DNA of 64,000 bases, taken from assembly GCF_040639655.1 (NCBI RefSeq), contig NZ_JBFAAI010000012.1, positions 124,001-188,000 of the forward strand. Reading direction: 5' to 3'. The notes beneath the pieces are model-generated. The model searched no databases and was not told the DNA's origin. It saw only the letters and a program-made list of their open reading frames with translations. Shown here piece after piece: positions 1 to 8,553 of this stretch. Source of the stretch: Actinoplanes sp040639655 (GTDB taxonomy: Bacteria > Actinomycetota > Actinomycetes > Mycobacteriales > Micromonosporaceae). The translations under genes and the position numbers were made by a program. Positions within the stretch are counted from its first letter, which is position 1; each line of letters starts with the position of its first letter.

Positions 1-116
1 GTGGCGGCGTCTGGACGGGGCAGGTCACCGTACCGGGCGACGAACGGGTCACCGTGAACCTTTTCCGAGGTGGGGACGCCACCGCGTTCCGTACGCTGAT
101 CATCGCCAGCCAGTAG
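1..116 (+). CDS. 3' end of an unidentified protein (partial)
   Basis: Only the last 37 codons lie in the window, read in the frame that ends at the TAG at 114-116. The tail has alternating hydrophobic and polar residues, suggesting beta structure, and finishes LIIASQ. The family cannot be identified from so short a tail. The next gene begins 24 bases later on the same strand, so the two may be co-transcribed with the GH26 gene. Confidence 0.5.
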   Translation, partial: GGVWTGQVTVPGDERVTVNLFRGGDATAFRTLIIASQ

Positions 117-140
117 CGCCGCAGACCTGGAGCCGCCCGC

Positions 141-1310
141 ATGTCGGACGTCCCGGACGCGCCCCGGCACGGCCGCCTCTGGCTGGCCGCCGCCGGGGTC
201 GCCGTCCTCGCCATCGGCATCGCCGTCGCCATCACCGTCAACCCGGCCGACGACAGACCCGCCGCGGCCCCGTCCCCGAGCGCGACCGGCGCCACGAAAC
301 CGTCCTCGATCGCGACCGGCATCGCGCGACCGTCCGCGGGCGCAGCCGGCGCCACGAGACCGTCACGTTCGGCCCGCGCGCATCTGACCGCACCCCGGGT
401 GGCCGGCGTCTGGCCGGGCGAGCACGGGCTCTCCGGCGTCAACGGCTTCCCGATCCTGAACACCGCCTCGGTCACCGCGTTCTGCACCGCCCGGGGCCGG
501 CCCTGCACGATGGCGCAGACCTACACCGACCGCACCAACTACGACTCGATGACCCGCGACTCGGATTGGGTATTCGAGTTCTTCGCCGACTTCGACGGCG
601 TCCTGGTGATCTCGCAGGCGCTGGTGCCGGACAAGGGCGAGAAGCTGGTCGCCGGGTGCGCGGCCGGCGACTACGACCAGAACTGGCGCGACTTCGGCGC
701 GCTCATGGTGAAACACGGGCGCGGCGACTCGATCGTGCGCCTCGGCTGGGAGATGAACGAGTCCTCGATGGCCTGGCGGGGCCTTTCCACCGACGACTAC
801 ATCGCCTGCTACCGGACCGCGGCGGACGCGATCCGGGAGACGAACCCGCAGGTGGTGCTGGACTGGACGATCAACGGGCACAACACGCCGGCCGCCCTGT
901 GCGGTGGGCTGAGCACCAACTGCTATCCGGGCGACGCCTACGTCGACATCATCGGCATCGACAACTACGACCACCACCCGTGGTCACCGACGAAAGCCGA
1001 CTTCGACCGGACCGCGGCGGCGCCGGAGGGCCTGGACTGGCTCTTCGCCTTCGCCCGCGCCCACGGCAAGCCGTTCTCGGTCGGCGAGTGGGGGGTCATG
1101 CCGACCGGGGACTCCGGCAAGGACAACCCGGATTTCGTACGGTGGATGCACGAATGGTTCGCCGAGCACGCGCCCCACCTGGTCTACGAGGCCTGGTTCC
1201 AGCGCTGCGACGGCGACTTCTCGCAGTCGGCGATCCTGCGGCCGGACGACCCCGAGTGCCTGCCCAACACCGGCTCCTCGGCGGTGTACCGGGAGCTCTT
1301 CAGCCGCTGA
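141..1310 (+). CDS. Membrane-anchored GH26-type glycoside hydrolase (mannanase-like)
   Basis: 389 residues. A short basic N-terminus is followed by one hydrophobic segment (about residues 12-34), then an Ala/Pro/Ser/Thr-rich linker to about residue 75, then a catalytic domain, so the enzyme is probably exported and tethered. The domain shows the two clan-A glutamates in GH26 context: RLGWEMNES (Glu204, presumed acid/base) and VGEWG (Glu316, presumed nucleophile). GH26 enzymes usually cut beta-mannan or mixed-linkage glucans; the substrate here is not visible. The stop overlaps the 3' end of the opposite-strand GH26 gene by 11 bases, a tail-to-tail arrangement with no room for a terminator. 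Family confidence is good, specificity low. Confidence 0.82.
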   Translation: MSDVPDAPRHGRLWLAAAGVAVLAIGIAVAITVNPADDRPAAAPSPSATGATKPSSIATGIARPSAGAAGATRPSRSARAHLTAPRVAGVWPGEHGLSGVNGFPILNTASVTAFCTARGRPCTMAQTYTDRTNYDSMTRDSDWVFEFFADFDGVLVISQALVPDKGEKLVAGCAAGDYDQNWRDFGALMVKHGRGDSIVRLGWEMNESSMAWRGLSTDDYIACYRTAADAIRETNPQVVLDWTINGHNTPAALCGGLSTNCYPGDAYVDIIGIDNYDHHPWSPTKADFDRTAAAPEGLDWLFAFARAHGKPFSVGEWGVMPTGDSGKDNPDFVRWMHEWFAEHAPHLVYEAWFQRCDGDFSQSAILRPDDPECLPNTGSSAVYRELFSR

Positions 1311-2358
1311 ACCGCTGGCTCGCGGCCATCTGACGGAACACCGCGGCCGACTCCGCGCGGGTGTCGAACCGCCAGTGCTCGGTGTACGCGTCGTGGGTGT
1401 CGGTGTCGAACCAGACGACGCCACCGATGGCCGGGCGCTGCTCCACGTACGCCGCGAAGGCTTTGATCCAGTCCTCCTTGCTGGTCCCGCCGTGGTCCTT
1501 GGCACCCACCTCAGTGATCATGATGGGCTTGCGGGCCGAGTACCGGTGGTAGACCGGGTCGAACAGCACGGCCGGCGACTCCTGGTTCAGGTTGTAGCCG
1601 GAGACGCCCACCCAGTCGACATACTTGTCGCCCGGGTAGTAGGCCTCCATCCGGTTCCACGCGTCGGGCGGCGCGGAGTTCCAGTTCGGGCTCCACACCC
1701 AGGACACCCGATCGGCACCCTCGGCGTCGAAGATCTTCCGGAGGTGCCGGAAGCAGTTGACGTAGCCCTCCGGGTCCCGGCCGTTCTGGAAACCGCTCCA
1801 CTCGTACCAGCGGCCGTTCATCTCCCAGCCCCAGCGCAGCAGCACCGGCCGGTCCAGGTCGCGGATCCGGCGGGCGGCCGCGGCGATCAGGTCGTCGGAG
1901 TCACCGCTGAGGATCTTGTCGTACCGCGGGCCCCGCCAGGACACCAGCGGCACCGACTTCCTAGGCATGCCCTCGATCCTGGTGGGCAGCCGGTCCGGCC
2001 AGGCGTAGAAGACGTGCGTGATCCGCTGGTCGCGGCCGAGCTGTTTGCGGCGCAGCTTCACGGCGTCCCGATAGCTCATGCCGTCCAGGCTCAGGTAGGA
2101 GCCGAGCATGGCCCGGCCGGCGACGAACGGCACCGAGCCGCCGAGTTTCCACGGGCCCCTGTCGGCGAACGGCGGCGGGGTGGGCGCCGGCGAGGAGGGC
2201 GGCGCGGTGGGAGTGCCGCTCACCGTGACCGGCGACTCCCGCGAGGCCGCCTTCCACATGCCGAAGGCCCCGGCCGCCGACGCCACCCCCAGGCCGGTCA
2301 GCCCGAGCAGGCCGCGACGGCTGACGCTCTCGTCGCGGCGGCGCTGCCCGGCCGTCAT
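1300..2358 (-). CDS. Secreted GH26-type glycoside hydrolase with Tat-like signal
   Basis: 352 residues. The ATG at 2358 overlaps the TGA of the upstream deacetylase (ATGA), so it is translationally coupled. The N-terminus has SRRGLLGL followed by a hydrophobic stretch, which fits a twin-arginine signal, then a Pro/Ser/Thr linker to about residue 65. The catalytic domain carries RWGWEMNGRW (Glu179, presumed acid/base) and MITEVGAK (Glu283, presumed nucleophile), plus the aromatic-rich YYPGDKYVDWVG segment common in this family. It is only distantly like the neighbouring GH26 protein, so this is not a recent tandem duplication. Pairing with a NodB-type deacetylase suggests trimming of a surface or extracellular polysaccharide. 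Confidence 0.85.
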   Translation of the reverse strand: MTAGQRRRDESVSRRGLLGLTGLGVASAAGAFGMWKAASRESPVTVSGTPTAPPSSPAPTPPPFADRGPWKLGGSVPFVAGRAMLGSYLSLDGMSYRDAVKLRRKQLGRDQRITHVFYAWPDRLPTRIEGMPRKSVPLVSWRGPRYDKILSGDSDDLIAAAARRIRDLDRPVLLRWGWEMNGRWYEWSGFQNGRDPEGYVNCFRHLRKIFDAEGADRVSWVWSPNWNSAPPDAWNRMEAYYPGDKYVDWVGVSGYNLNQESPAVLFDPVYHRYSARKPIMITEVGAKDHGGTSKEDWIKAFAAYVEQRPAIGGVVWFDTDTHDAYTEHWRFDTRAESAAVFRQMAASQRFSG

Positions 2359-3167
2359 GTCAGATTCCGCCCGGCCTTGCGGGCCAGCCGGCGCACCATC
2401 CGCCACCCCGGCTGGGCGCACTGTTTGAGCCGCGCCGCGAGCTGCGGCCCGCCGCCCTCGACGAGCCGTACCAGGTCGGCGCCGGTGTGGTCGGGGGTGG
2501 GCTGGAACCGCGGCACCGCGAAGCGCCGCTCCGACGGGGTGTGCAACCGCCGGCCGACCTCGGTCGCGTTGTCGTGCCCGGACCGCTCGACCGTCCGGCG
2601 TACCAGGCCGCTGTTGTAGCCGTGCGGGTAGGCGAACGACCGCACCCGGCGCTGCAGCCGCTGTTCCAGCTGGTCGCGGCTGCTCCCCACCTCCTCGCGC
2701 AGCTGTGCCGGGGACAGCACGTCGAGCGGGTGGTGGATCAGGCTGTGGTTGCCGATCTCCACGCCCGAGGCGGCGACCTCCTCGAGCTCGGACCAGGTGA
2801 GCATCGGCCCGAAGTCGGGCGACCACTCGCCGAGCCAGCCGGCGTGGCCGCCGAGGTGGCCGACCGAGGCGTACAGGGTGGCGCCGGCGCCGGCCTTGCG
2901 CAGGACCGGCACGCCGTCGGTGAGGAAGTCGCGGTAGCCGTCGTCGAAGGTGACGGCCACCATCTTGTCCGTGCTGCCGGCACCGAGCAGGTCGAGCGCC
3001 TCGGTCAGCCCGACCAGGCGGTATCCGGCGCCGCTGAGTGCCTCGAGCTGCTCGGCCAGACGCTCCGGCGGCACCGCGAGGTCCCGCAGCGGGCCACCGA
3101 CCGCGGAGACCGAGTGGTACATCAGCGCGGGCAGCGTGGTCCAGGTTCGGGCCACTGATGCGGTCAC
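2355..3167 (-). CDS. Polysaccharide deacetylase (NodB/CE4 family)
   Basis: 270 residues from the GTG at 3167, chosen because GGGGAGGA lies about six bases upstream; an open frame extends further 5' but has no such site. Carbohydrate esterase family 4 enzymes remove N- or O-acetyl groups from chitin-like, peptidoglycan or exopolysaccharide chains using a divalent metal. The metal and catalytic signatures are visible: VTFDDGYRDF (Asp-Asp), the NHSLIHH metal histidines, and a SFAYPHG motif. No clear signal peptide is seen, so it may act on cytoplasmic or membrane-linked intermediates. It is the first gene of a two-gene operon with the GH26 gene. The 271-base gap upstream holds its promoter, diverging from the next gene. 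Confidence 0.88.
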   Translation of the reverse strand: MTASVARTWTTLPALMYHSVSAVGGPLRDLAVPPERLAEQLEALSGAGYRLVGLTEALDLLGAGSTDKMVAVTFDDGYRDFLTDGVPVLRKAGAGATLYASVGHLGGHAGWLGEWSPDFGPMLTWSELEEVAASGVEIGNHSLIHHPLDVLSPAQLREEVGSSRDQLEQRLQRRVRSFAYPHGYNSGLVRRTVERSGHDNATEVGRRLHTPSERRFAVPRFQPTPDHTGADLVRLVEGGGPQLAARLKQCAQPGWRMVRRLARKAGRNLT

Positions 3168-3346
3168 CGCGTCCTCCCCATGATCTTGTTCTCCGGCGCT
3201 TGACCAGCGCTTTCCGGTCGCGAACGTTACCAACGGTGATCGTCGGCCCGACTCATCCGTTCGACTGGACCTCTGGCCATTTCACACTACAGCGAGTAAC
3301 GTCCGGGGTCCCTCAAGTCCGCTACCAGCGCGAATAACGTCACACG

Positions 3347-3364
3347 ATCACTACTGAAAGTGAT
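3347..3364. promoter_or_regulatory. Inverted repeat in a divergent intergenic region
   Basis: ATCACT and AGTGAT face each other across a six-base spacer, with a further AGTGA just downstream. The position between divergent genes fits an operator, but no regulator is encoded next to it. Weak call. Confidence 0.25.
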
Positions 3365-3438
3365 AAGTGAACCGAAGCGCAATGGGAGACGTACCGGAGG
3401 GCAACACCGAAACCGCTCTAACCCCGGGAGCGCGCACC

Positions 3439-4095
3439 ATGTTCCGCCTCATCCAGCTGCACACCGAAGCCGGCGTGCCACGCATCGGCGTCGACCCCGA
3501 CGGCTACGCCAGCGCACGCGCGGCGCTGGCCCATTACCGCACCGCCCCGGCGACCTATTTCGCCGTCGGCCGCTTCGACCACGAGGGCACCCTCACCGAG
3601 GTGATCCTCGACCCCATCTGCGGGCTCGACGGTGCCTGCCAGCGCCCGGCGTCCGTGATCCACGCCAAGACCTACGAACGCCTCTGCGAACGATGCGCCG
3701 CCGGCCTCGACGTGCTCACCGTGCCACAGCTGGCACGCCGCCTCGGCATCGCCTGCCGCCTCGCCCCGAGTGTCGCCCGCTTCCGGCAGACCACGCTCGG
3801 CGGCCTGCGCGCCCCATCCGGCAACCGGATCGCCCGGGAGTTCCCCGACCACGTCCACGACCCGGCCTGGCGCCAGGAGCTCTGCATGAGCCTGATGCAG
3901 AGCCCGACCGCCCTCAACGGGCTGCTCATCGGTGTCGGTGCGCTCAGCCATCGCCAGGTCCTCGACCTGTTCCCGGCCCTCTGCGCGCTCGGCGACGAAC
4001 TTCCGGACGCGATCCGCTCCGACCTCACCCGGGCCACCGCCCGTCCGCTCTCCCCCGCGGGCGTCGCCGGTCTGCGCCTGGGCCTGCACCCCTAG
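3439..4095 (+). CDS. Hypothetical protein with a cysteine pair
   Basis: 218 residues, function not recognised. The start at 3439 is preferred because GGGAG lies eight bases upstream; the frame stays open to a GTG at 3367, but that stretch uses codons such as CGA, GCA, GGA and CTA that are rare in the neighbours. There is no signal peptide or membrane segment. A CGLDGAC segment followed by CERC gives four cysteines that could bind metal or form a redox site. The second half is predicted helical. It stands alone: divergent from the deacetylase, and followed by a 190-base gap ending in a large hairpin. Confidence 0.65.
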   Translation: MFRLIQLHTEAGVPRIGVDPDGYASARAALAHYRTAPATYFAVGRFDHEGTLTEVILDPICGLDGACQRPASVIHAKTYERLCERCAAGLDVLTVPQLARRLGIACRLAPSVARFRQTTLGGLRAPSGNRIAREFPDHVHDPAWRQELCMSLMQSPTALNGLLIGVGALSHRQVLDLFPALCALGDELPDAIRSDLTRATARPLSPAGVAGLRLGLHP

Positions 4096-4227
4096 ATCTC
4101 GTACGGGCCACGAAAGTCCCGGAGTCGCGGAACGCCACGAGGGCATCGCTCCTGCCCGGCAAGGCGACTCACGGGCTGCAGCGCCGGGTCACCGGCTGCC
4201 CCGCACCACCGCCCCCGCTCGCTCCTT

Positions 4228-4288
4228 CCCCGGCTGCGCGCTACCGCTGTCTCAGCAGCGCTGAGGCAGCGGTGTGCGCCAGCCGGGG
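4228..4288. repeat. Long palindrome (REP-like copy A), likely terminator
   Basis: Nested arms CCCCGGCTG / CAGCCGGGG enclose a small internal loop and a 13-base apex stem CCGCTGTCTCAGC / GCTGAGGCAGCGG with one mismatch and a three-base loop. It lies one base beyond the stop of the minus-strand ScyD-type gene and between two convergent genes, so it probably works as a terminator. The apex is shared with the palindromes at 35965 and 36026. Confidence 0.7.
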
Positions 4289-4289
4289 C

Positions 4290-5222
4290 CTATTGGCGGA
4301 TCCGCAGGACGGTTCCGGTGTCGGTGCACCTGCTGCAGGTGGAGACGTACGCGTACCCGCCCCGCAGCGCCAGGCCACCCGCGTCCTTGAGACCGCCGGC
4401 GACCGGGCGGCGCACGTGATCGCGGCCGATCCGGAACAGGGCATCCCGCTCCAGTACGTAGAGCCCTCCGTCCGATGACCAGGCCAGGCCGACGACTTCC
4501 GTGAACCCGGTGGCCCAGACGACCGGCGGGCGGCCGGATTCGACGCGCCAGATCCGGGCGGCTCCGGGCCGTACCGCACCCGTCCGGGACCTCTCACCGA
4601 CGAACCAGGCGCCGTCCGGGCCCCCGGTGACCGAACCCGGCGCCAGCGGCGCCCGATCGGGCAGGACCGCGACCGTCTGAAGCCGTCCGCGCGGGTTGAC
4701 CCGGCGCAGCGCGCGGCTCTGCGCGTCCACCACCAGCCATCCGCGGCCGGTGTCGAGGATCGCGGCCGGATCGCCCCCCACCTCGGCCAGGACGTCCCCA
4801 CCGCGGTACAGGCGTGCCGGTGCGGAGCCGTCGGCGCCCACCGTCAGGATCGGCTCGCCGCCGGCGCCGGCCACCACATCCGACGGACCGGACGCCCCGG
4901 TGCCGGCCGGTGACGCGAGCGAGGGCAGACCCGGCGTGACCCGCCACTGGCGACCGAACTCGACGATGGTGATCGCGCCCGACCGGCCCGCACAGACCGT
5001 GCCGCCCGCCGCGCCGGCATGACAGGGACCACCTCGTCCGGCCTCCGCCACGTACAACTCCCCGCGCGAACCGAAGGCCAGGCCACGCGGGTTGTCGAGC
5101 CCTCGTGCGACCACCTCCACGGCCGGGCGGCCGGGCACCGGCAGCGGTGGTGGCAGCGCCGGATCACCCACCAGCAGGCCGCCGCCCGTAACAAGCGCAG
5201 CAAAATATGAACGGAATGTCAT
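4290..5222 (-). CDS. Secreted ScyD/ScyE-family beta-propeller protein
   Basis: 310 residues from the ATG at 5222 (GGGGA about ten bases upstream; an in-frame ATG at 5273 is possible). A short hydrophobic signal-like N-terminus is followed by NHL/SMP30-like blades, with the family hallmark GLDNPRGLAFGSRGELYVAE near residue 45 and two cysteine pairs (PCHAGAAGGTVC and CSRC) that suggest disulphides in an exported protein. ScyD/ScyE proteins are named from cyanobacterial scytonemin clusters, but actinobacterial members are stand-alone and of unknown role. Several shorter blade repeats (ARLYRGG, RIWRVESG, ALFRIG) can be seen. It is monocistronic, ending in a strong hairpin. Confidence 0.8.
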   Translation of the reverse strand: MTFRSYFAALVTGGGLLVGDPALPPPLPVPGRPAVEVVARGLDNPRGLAFGSRGELYVAEAGRGGPCHAGAAGGTVCAGRSGAITIVEFGRQWRVTPGLPSLASPAGTGASGPSDVVAGAGGEPILTVGADGSAPARLYRGGDVLAEVGGDPAAILDTGRGWLVVDAQSRALRRVNPRGRLQTVAVLPDRAPLAPGSVTGGPDGAWFVGERSRTGAVRPGAARIWRVESGRPPVVWATGFTEVVGLAWSSDGGLYVLERDALFRIGRDHVRRPVAGGLKDAGGLALRGGYAYVSTCSRCTDTGTVLRIRQ

Positions 5223-5346
5223 CAAGTAAATTCCCCGTGTAGTCGACAGTCCTCGAACAGGCTCTGCCCGCACTCCGCCGCGCCATATCGCCCGAACGGA
5301 CGTTCGAGCTCCGGAGTCGTGAATCCGACCCCCGTCGAGCGAGCGG

Positions 5347-5352
5347 TACGGT
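5347..5352 (+). promoter_or_regulatory. -10 box TACGGT of a leaderless promoter
   Basis: TACGGT matches TANNNT and sits six bases before the ATG at 5359, with no Shine-Dalgarno sequence between, as expected of an actinobacterial leaderless transcript. Confidence 0.5.
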
Positions 5353-5358
5353 CACCGC

Positions 5359-6036
5359 ATGAGCGCCACGTTCCCCGATCTCGTGGCCCGGGCCCGCGCG
5401 CTGGCCGGGGACGGGCGGCGGGCCGTGCTCGGCATCGCCGGACCGCCCGCGGCCGGCAAGACCACCCTCGCCATCGAACTCGTCGCCGCGCTCGCCGCCG
5501 GGCCGCCGCCCGGACGGGACACCGGCTGGGTGGCGCACGTGCCGATGGACGGCTTCCACCTCGCCGACGTGCAACTGGACCGGCTCGGCGCCCGCGACCG
5601 CAAGGGCGCCCCGGACACGTTCGACGCCTACGGGTACGCGGCACTGCTGCGCCGGGTCCTCGAGGACCGCGACGAGATGATTTACGCACCCGGCTTCGAA
5701 CGGGACCTCGAGCAGCCGATCGCCGCGAGCATCGCGGTGCCGCGAACCACCCGGCTGATCGTCACCGAGGGGAACTATCTACTGCTCGACGACCCGCGGT
5801 GGCGACCGGTCCGGGAGCTGCTGAGCGAGGTCTGGTACGCCGAACTGGAACCCGCCGAGCGGATGCGGCGCCTGATCGAGCGGCACATCCGGTTCGGCAA
5901 GGAGCCCGCGGCCGCGGTGGCGTGGGCCACCGGCACCGACGAGCGCAACGCCGAGCTGATCGCGGCCACCCGGTCGCGCGCCGATCTGATCGTGCCGGCC
6001 GACGTGATCGCGCGGCTGGGCACCCCGCCGGCCTGA
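5359..6036 (+). CDS. Nucleoside/nucleotide kinase-family P-loop protein
   Basis: 225 residues. Walker A is GIAGPPAAGKTT near residue 25; VPMDGFHLAD follows at about residue 62, and the RDRKGAPDTFDAYGY segment is typical of the uridine-kinase/pantothenate-kinase-like group found in actinobacteria and often annotated as fructose-transport-system kinase. These enzymes phosphorylate a small hydroxylated substrate with ATP; the substrate is not determinable. A lid-like stretch (ERHIRFGKEPAAAVAWATGTDERNA, about residues 175-200) is intact. The gene probably has a leaderless mRNA and stands apart from the phosphoesterase operon that follows by 46 bases. Confidence 0.85.
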   Translation: MSATFPDLVARARALAGDGRRAVLGIAGPPAAGKTTLAIELVAALAAGPPPGRDTGWVAHVPMDGFHLADVQLDRLGARDRKGAPDTFDAYGYAALLRRVLEDRDEMIYAPGFERDLEQPIAASIAVPRTTRLIVTEGNYLLLDDPRWRPVRELLSEVWYAELEPAERMRRLIERHIRFGKEPAAAVAWATGTDERNAELIAATRSRADLIVPADVIARLGTPPA

Positions 6037-6082
6037 GAGCACGCTGAGGGCCGGCGGTGGGCGCCGGAACGAGCCGGGTGGC

Positions 6083-7276
6083 ATGCTTGCCGTCATGTCG
6101 GTGGGTGAGGCGGTCGAGACCGAGCCGCGCAGGCGCGGGCCACGGTTCGCGCGATTCGGTCTGGTGCTCGTCGCGGTGCTGTCGCTGCTGTTCGGGGTGC
6201 CCTGGGCAACCCTCGTCTGGTCCGGCAACGACTGGCCGCTGCCGGTCTTCGTGGCCGGCACGCTGCTGTTCGCCGCCGTCGCCGGCGGTTTCCCCTGGCT
6301 GATGTTCCGCGGCCACGGCGGTCACCGCGACCGTGAGTCCCGGATCGCCGACACCCTGCTCGGCGTGATCTGGGTGCTGTTCACCTGGTCGGTGCTCGGC
6401 CAGCTCGCCGGACTGCTGCTCGCCGTCCTCGGCGTCGAGGACCCGGTGCGGTCACGCGTGGTGTCGGCCGGTGTGGTGCTGATCGCGGCGGTCCTGCTGG
6501 CGTGGGGTCACCACGAGGCGATGCGGGTCTCCCGGGTGCGCGCGGTCGAGGTGACCATCCCCCGGCTCGGTCCCGGGCTCGACGGGCTGAAGGTGGTGCT
6601 GATCACCGACACGCACTACGGCCCGATCGACCGGACCCGCTGGTCGCGCGGCGTCACCGAGGTGGTCAACTCCCTCGACGCGGATATCGTGGCGCACACC
6701 GGCGACATCGCCGACGGTCTGGTCGAGCAGCGCCTGGAGATGGCGGCGCCGCTGGGCGACATCCGCGCCCGGCTCGCCCGCGTCTACGTGACCGGCAACC
6801 ACGAGTACCACAGCGGCGCCCAGGGCTGGGTCGAACACATGGAGCACCTCGGCTGGGAGACGCTGCACAACCGGCACCTGGTGGTGACCCGCGGCGGCGA
6901 CTCGCTGGTGGTCGCCGGCGTCGACGACCGCACCGCGGGCGGCTCCGGCCTGCCCGGTCACCGCACCGACCACGAGGCCGCACTGGCCGGCGCCGACCCC
7001 GGCCTGCCGGTGCTGCTGCTGGCCCACCAGCCGCAGCAGATCAAGGACGCCGTCGCGCACGGCATCGACCTGCAGCTGTCCGGGCACACCCACGGCGGCC
7101 AGATGTGGCCGTTCCACTACCTGGTCCTCACCGACCAGCCGAGCCTGCAGGGACTGTCCCGGCACTCCGAGCGCACCCAGCTCTACACGAGCCGGGGCAC
7201 CGGTTTCTGGGGCCCGCCGTTCCGCATCTTCGCGCCCAGCGAGATCACCCTGCTGACCCTGCGCTCCGGCTCGTGA
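6083..7276 (+). CDS. Membrane-anchored metallophosphoesterase
   Basis: 397 residues. Four hydrophobic segments fill roughly residues 25-145, followed by a calcineurin-like phosphoesterase domain. All metal motifs are present: ITDTHYG (D-x-H), HTGDIADG, GNHEYH, LLAHQP and SGHTHGGQ. This is the YkuE/YaeI-like arrangement, in which such enzymes hydrolyse phosphate monoesters or lipid pyrophosphates at the membrane; the substrate is unknown. The start could also be the ATG at 6095, as neither has a good ribosome site. Its TGA overlaps the GTG of the methyltransferase by four bases, so the two are coupled. Confidence 0.87.
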   Translation: MLAVMSVGEAVETEPRRRGPRFARFGLVLVAVLSLLFGVPWATLVWSGNDWPLPVFVAGTLLFAAVAGGFPWLMFRGHGGHRDRESRIADTLLGVIWVLFTWSVLGQLAGLLLAVLGVEDPVRSRVVSAGVVLIAAVLLAWGHHEAMRVSRVRAVEVTIPRLGPGLDGLKVVLITDTHYGPIDRTRWSRGVTEVVNSLDADIVAHTGDIADGLVEQRLEMAAPLGDIRARLARVYVTGNHEYHSGAQGWVEHMEHLGWETLHNRHLVVTRGGDSLVVAGVDDRTAGGSGLPGHRTDHEAALAGADPGLPVLLLAHQPQQIKDAVAHGIDLQLSGHTHGGQMWPFHYLVLTDQPSLQGLSRHSERTQLYTSRGTGFWGPPFRIFAPSEITLLTLRSGS

Positions 7277-8085
7277 CCGTCTCGTTCGACGACTACGAAC
7301 GGGCGATGTGGGCCGGGAAGGCCGACGCCTACCAGGACAACCTCGCGGTGCTCTGCGCGGGTGCGGCACCGGCGCTGCTCGACGCGGCCGGGGTCACCGC
7401 CGGGATGCGGGTGCTCGACGTGGGCGCCGGGTCCGGCACGGTGGCCGGGCTGGCGTGCGAGCGCGACGCCGTGGTGACCGGCGTCGACGCCGAACCGAGC
7501 ATGGTCGAGCTGGCCGCCCGGCGCGTGCCGGCGGCTGCTTTCCAGCAGGCGGTGCTGCCGGACCTGCCGTTCGCGGACGACGCCTTCGACGTGGCGGTGG
7601 CCAACTTCGTGCTCAACCATGTCGGTGCACCGGCGGCCGTGCTGTCCGGGCTGCGCCGGGTGGTCCGGCCGGGCGGGCGGGTGGCGGTCACGATCTGGCC
7701 GCAGCCGCTGCCCGAGGCGCAGCGGCTCTGGGACGAGATCTTCGACGCCGCCGGGGTGGTCCGGCCCACCGACCTGCCCCGCCTGGCCCCGGAGCACGAC
7801 TTCGGACGTACGCCATCGGGTCTTGCGGATCTGATGTCCGCGGCCGGGCTGGCGGACACCGGCGGCCGCACGGTCGCCTGGACACAGCACATCTCCGCGG
7901 ACGCCTGGTGGAACGGGCCGGCCGCCGGCATCGGCCTCAAAGGGCACCTGTTGCGCCGGCAGACGCCGGAAACGATCACCCGGATCCGGGCGGAGTACGA
8001 CGCGCGGACCGCTCCCTACCGCTCGGCCGACGGGATGCTCGCGCTCCCGACCGCCGCGGTGCTGGGTGTCGGCATCGTGCCCTGA
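7273..8085 (+). CDS. Class I SAM-dependent methyltransferase
   Basis: 270 residues, starting at a GTG whose last bases form the stop of the phosphoesterase (GTGA). The SAM-binding motif I is VLDVGAGSGTVAGLA at about residue 48, followed by an acidic loop VTGVDAEPSM, then LPFADDAFDVAVANFVLNHV (motif IV region) and RVVRPGGRVAVTIW. The substrate is unknown; UbiE/COQ5-like and small-molecule O-methyltransferases look alike at this level. The lid region around WTQHISADAWWNG is rich in aromatic residues, suggesting a hydrophobic substrate. The coupled translation implies stoichiometric expression with the membrane phosphoesterase, which may mean a shared lipid pathway, but that is inference. Confidence 0.85.
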   Translation: MTVSFDDYERAMWAGKADAYQDNLAVLCAGAAPALLDAAGVTAGMRVLDVGAGSGTVAGLACERDAVVTGVDAEPSMVELAARRVPAAAFQQAVLPDLPFADDAFDVAVANFVLNHVGAPAAVLSGLRRVVRPGGRVAVTIWPQPLPEAQRLWDEIFDAAGVVRPTDLPRLAPEHDFGRTPSGLADLMSAAGLADTGGRTVAWTQHISADAWWNGPAAGIGLKGHLLRRQTPETITRIRAEYDARTAPYRSADGMLALPTAAVLGVGIVP

Positions 8086-8147
8086 CATCGTGCGCTGATG
8101 TCGCGCAGCGGTCAGGAACTGACCGCAATCGGCGACAGGATGAACCC

Positions 8148-8525
8148 ATGACATCAACATGGAAGATTGAGCTCATCCCGGTACCGGTGACCGACGTCGA
8201 CCGTGCCAAGGCGTTCTACGAGCGGATCGGGTTCATCGCCGACCACGACCACACGATCCATGAGGGTCTCCGGTTCGTGCAGCTGACACCGCCCGGTTCG
8301 GCGTGCTCCATCGCGATCGGCAGGGGACTCACCGAGAAGACGCCCGGCACCCAGGAGATCCAGGTCGTGGTGCCCGACGCGGACGCCGCCCGGGAGCAGC
8401 TGATCGAGGCCGGCGTCGAGGCGGGCGAGATCGATGAGCAGCCGTGGGGCCGGTTCGTCGGGTTCCGTGACCCGGACGGCAACAGCTGGACGCTCCAGGC
8501 GATCGAGTACCGCCCGAACGGCTGA
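8148..8525 (+). CDS. VOC (glyoxalase/bleomycin-resistance) family protein
   Basis: 125 residues with AGGA seven bases before the ATG. A single vicinal-oxygen-chelate fold is suggested by the opening IELIPVPVTDVDRAKAFYERIGF, by VPDADAAREQLIEAG and by the terminal FRDPDGNSWTLQAIE. The Asp-Pro-Asp-Gly-Asn motif and final Glu are usual in this superfamily. Members may be isomerases, dioxygenases or drug-binding proteins; there is no basis to choose. It follows the methyltransferase by 62 bases and may belong to the same operon. Confidence 0.85.
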   Translation: MTSTWKIELIPVPVTDVDRAKAFYERIGFIADHDHTIHEGLRFVQLTPPGSACSIAIGRGLTEKTPGTQEIQVVVPDADAAREQLIEAGVEAGEIDEQPWGRFVGFRDPDGNSWTLQAIEYRPNG

Positions 8526-8541
8526 GGTCGACGCCGGCCGG

Positions 8542-8547
8542 TAGCGT
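8542..8547 (+). promoter_or_regulatory. -10 box TAGCGT of a leaderless promoter
   Basis: TAGCGT fits TANNNT, six bases before the GTG at 8554, and there is no Shine-Dalgarno sequence. It gives the following gene its own promoter just after the VOC gene. Confidence 0.5.
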
Positions 8548-8553
8548 GGACCC

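Noticed and set aside
3167..3233. Longer N-terminus of the polysaccharide deacetylase
   Set aside because: A strong GGAGGA precedes the GTG at 3167, while the extension lacks one and has no signal-peptide character.
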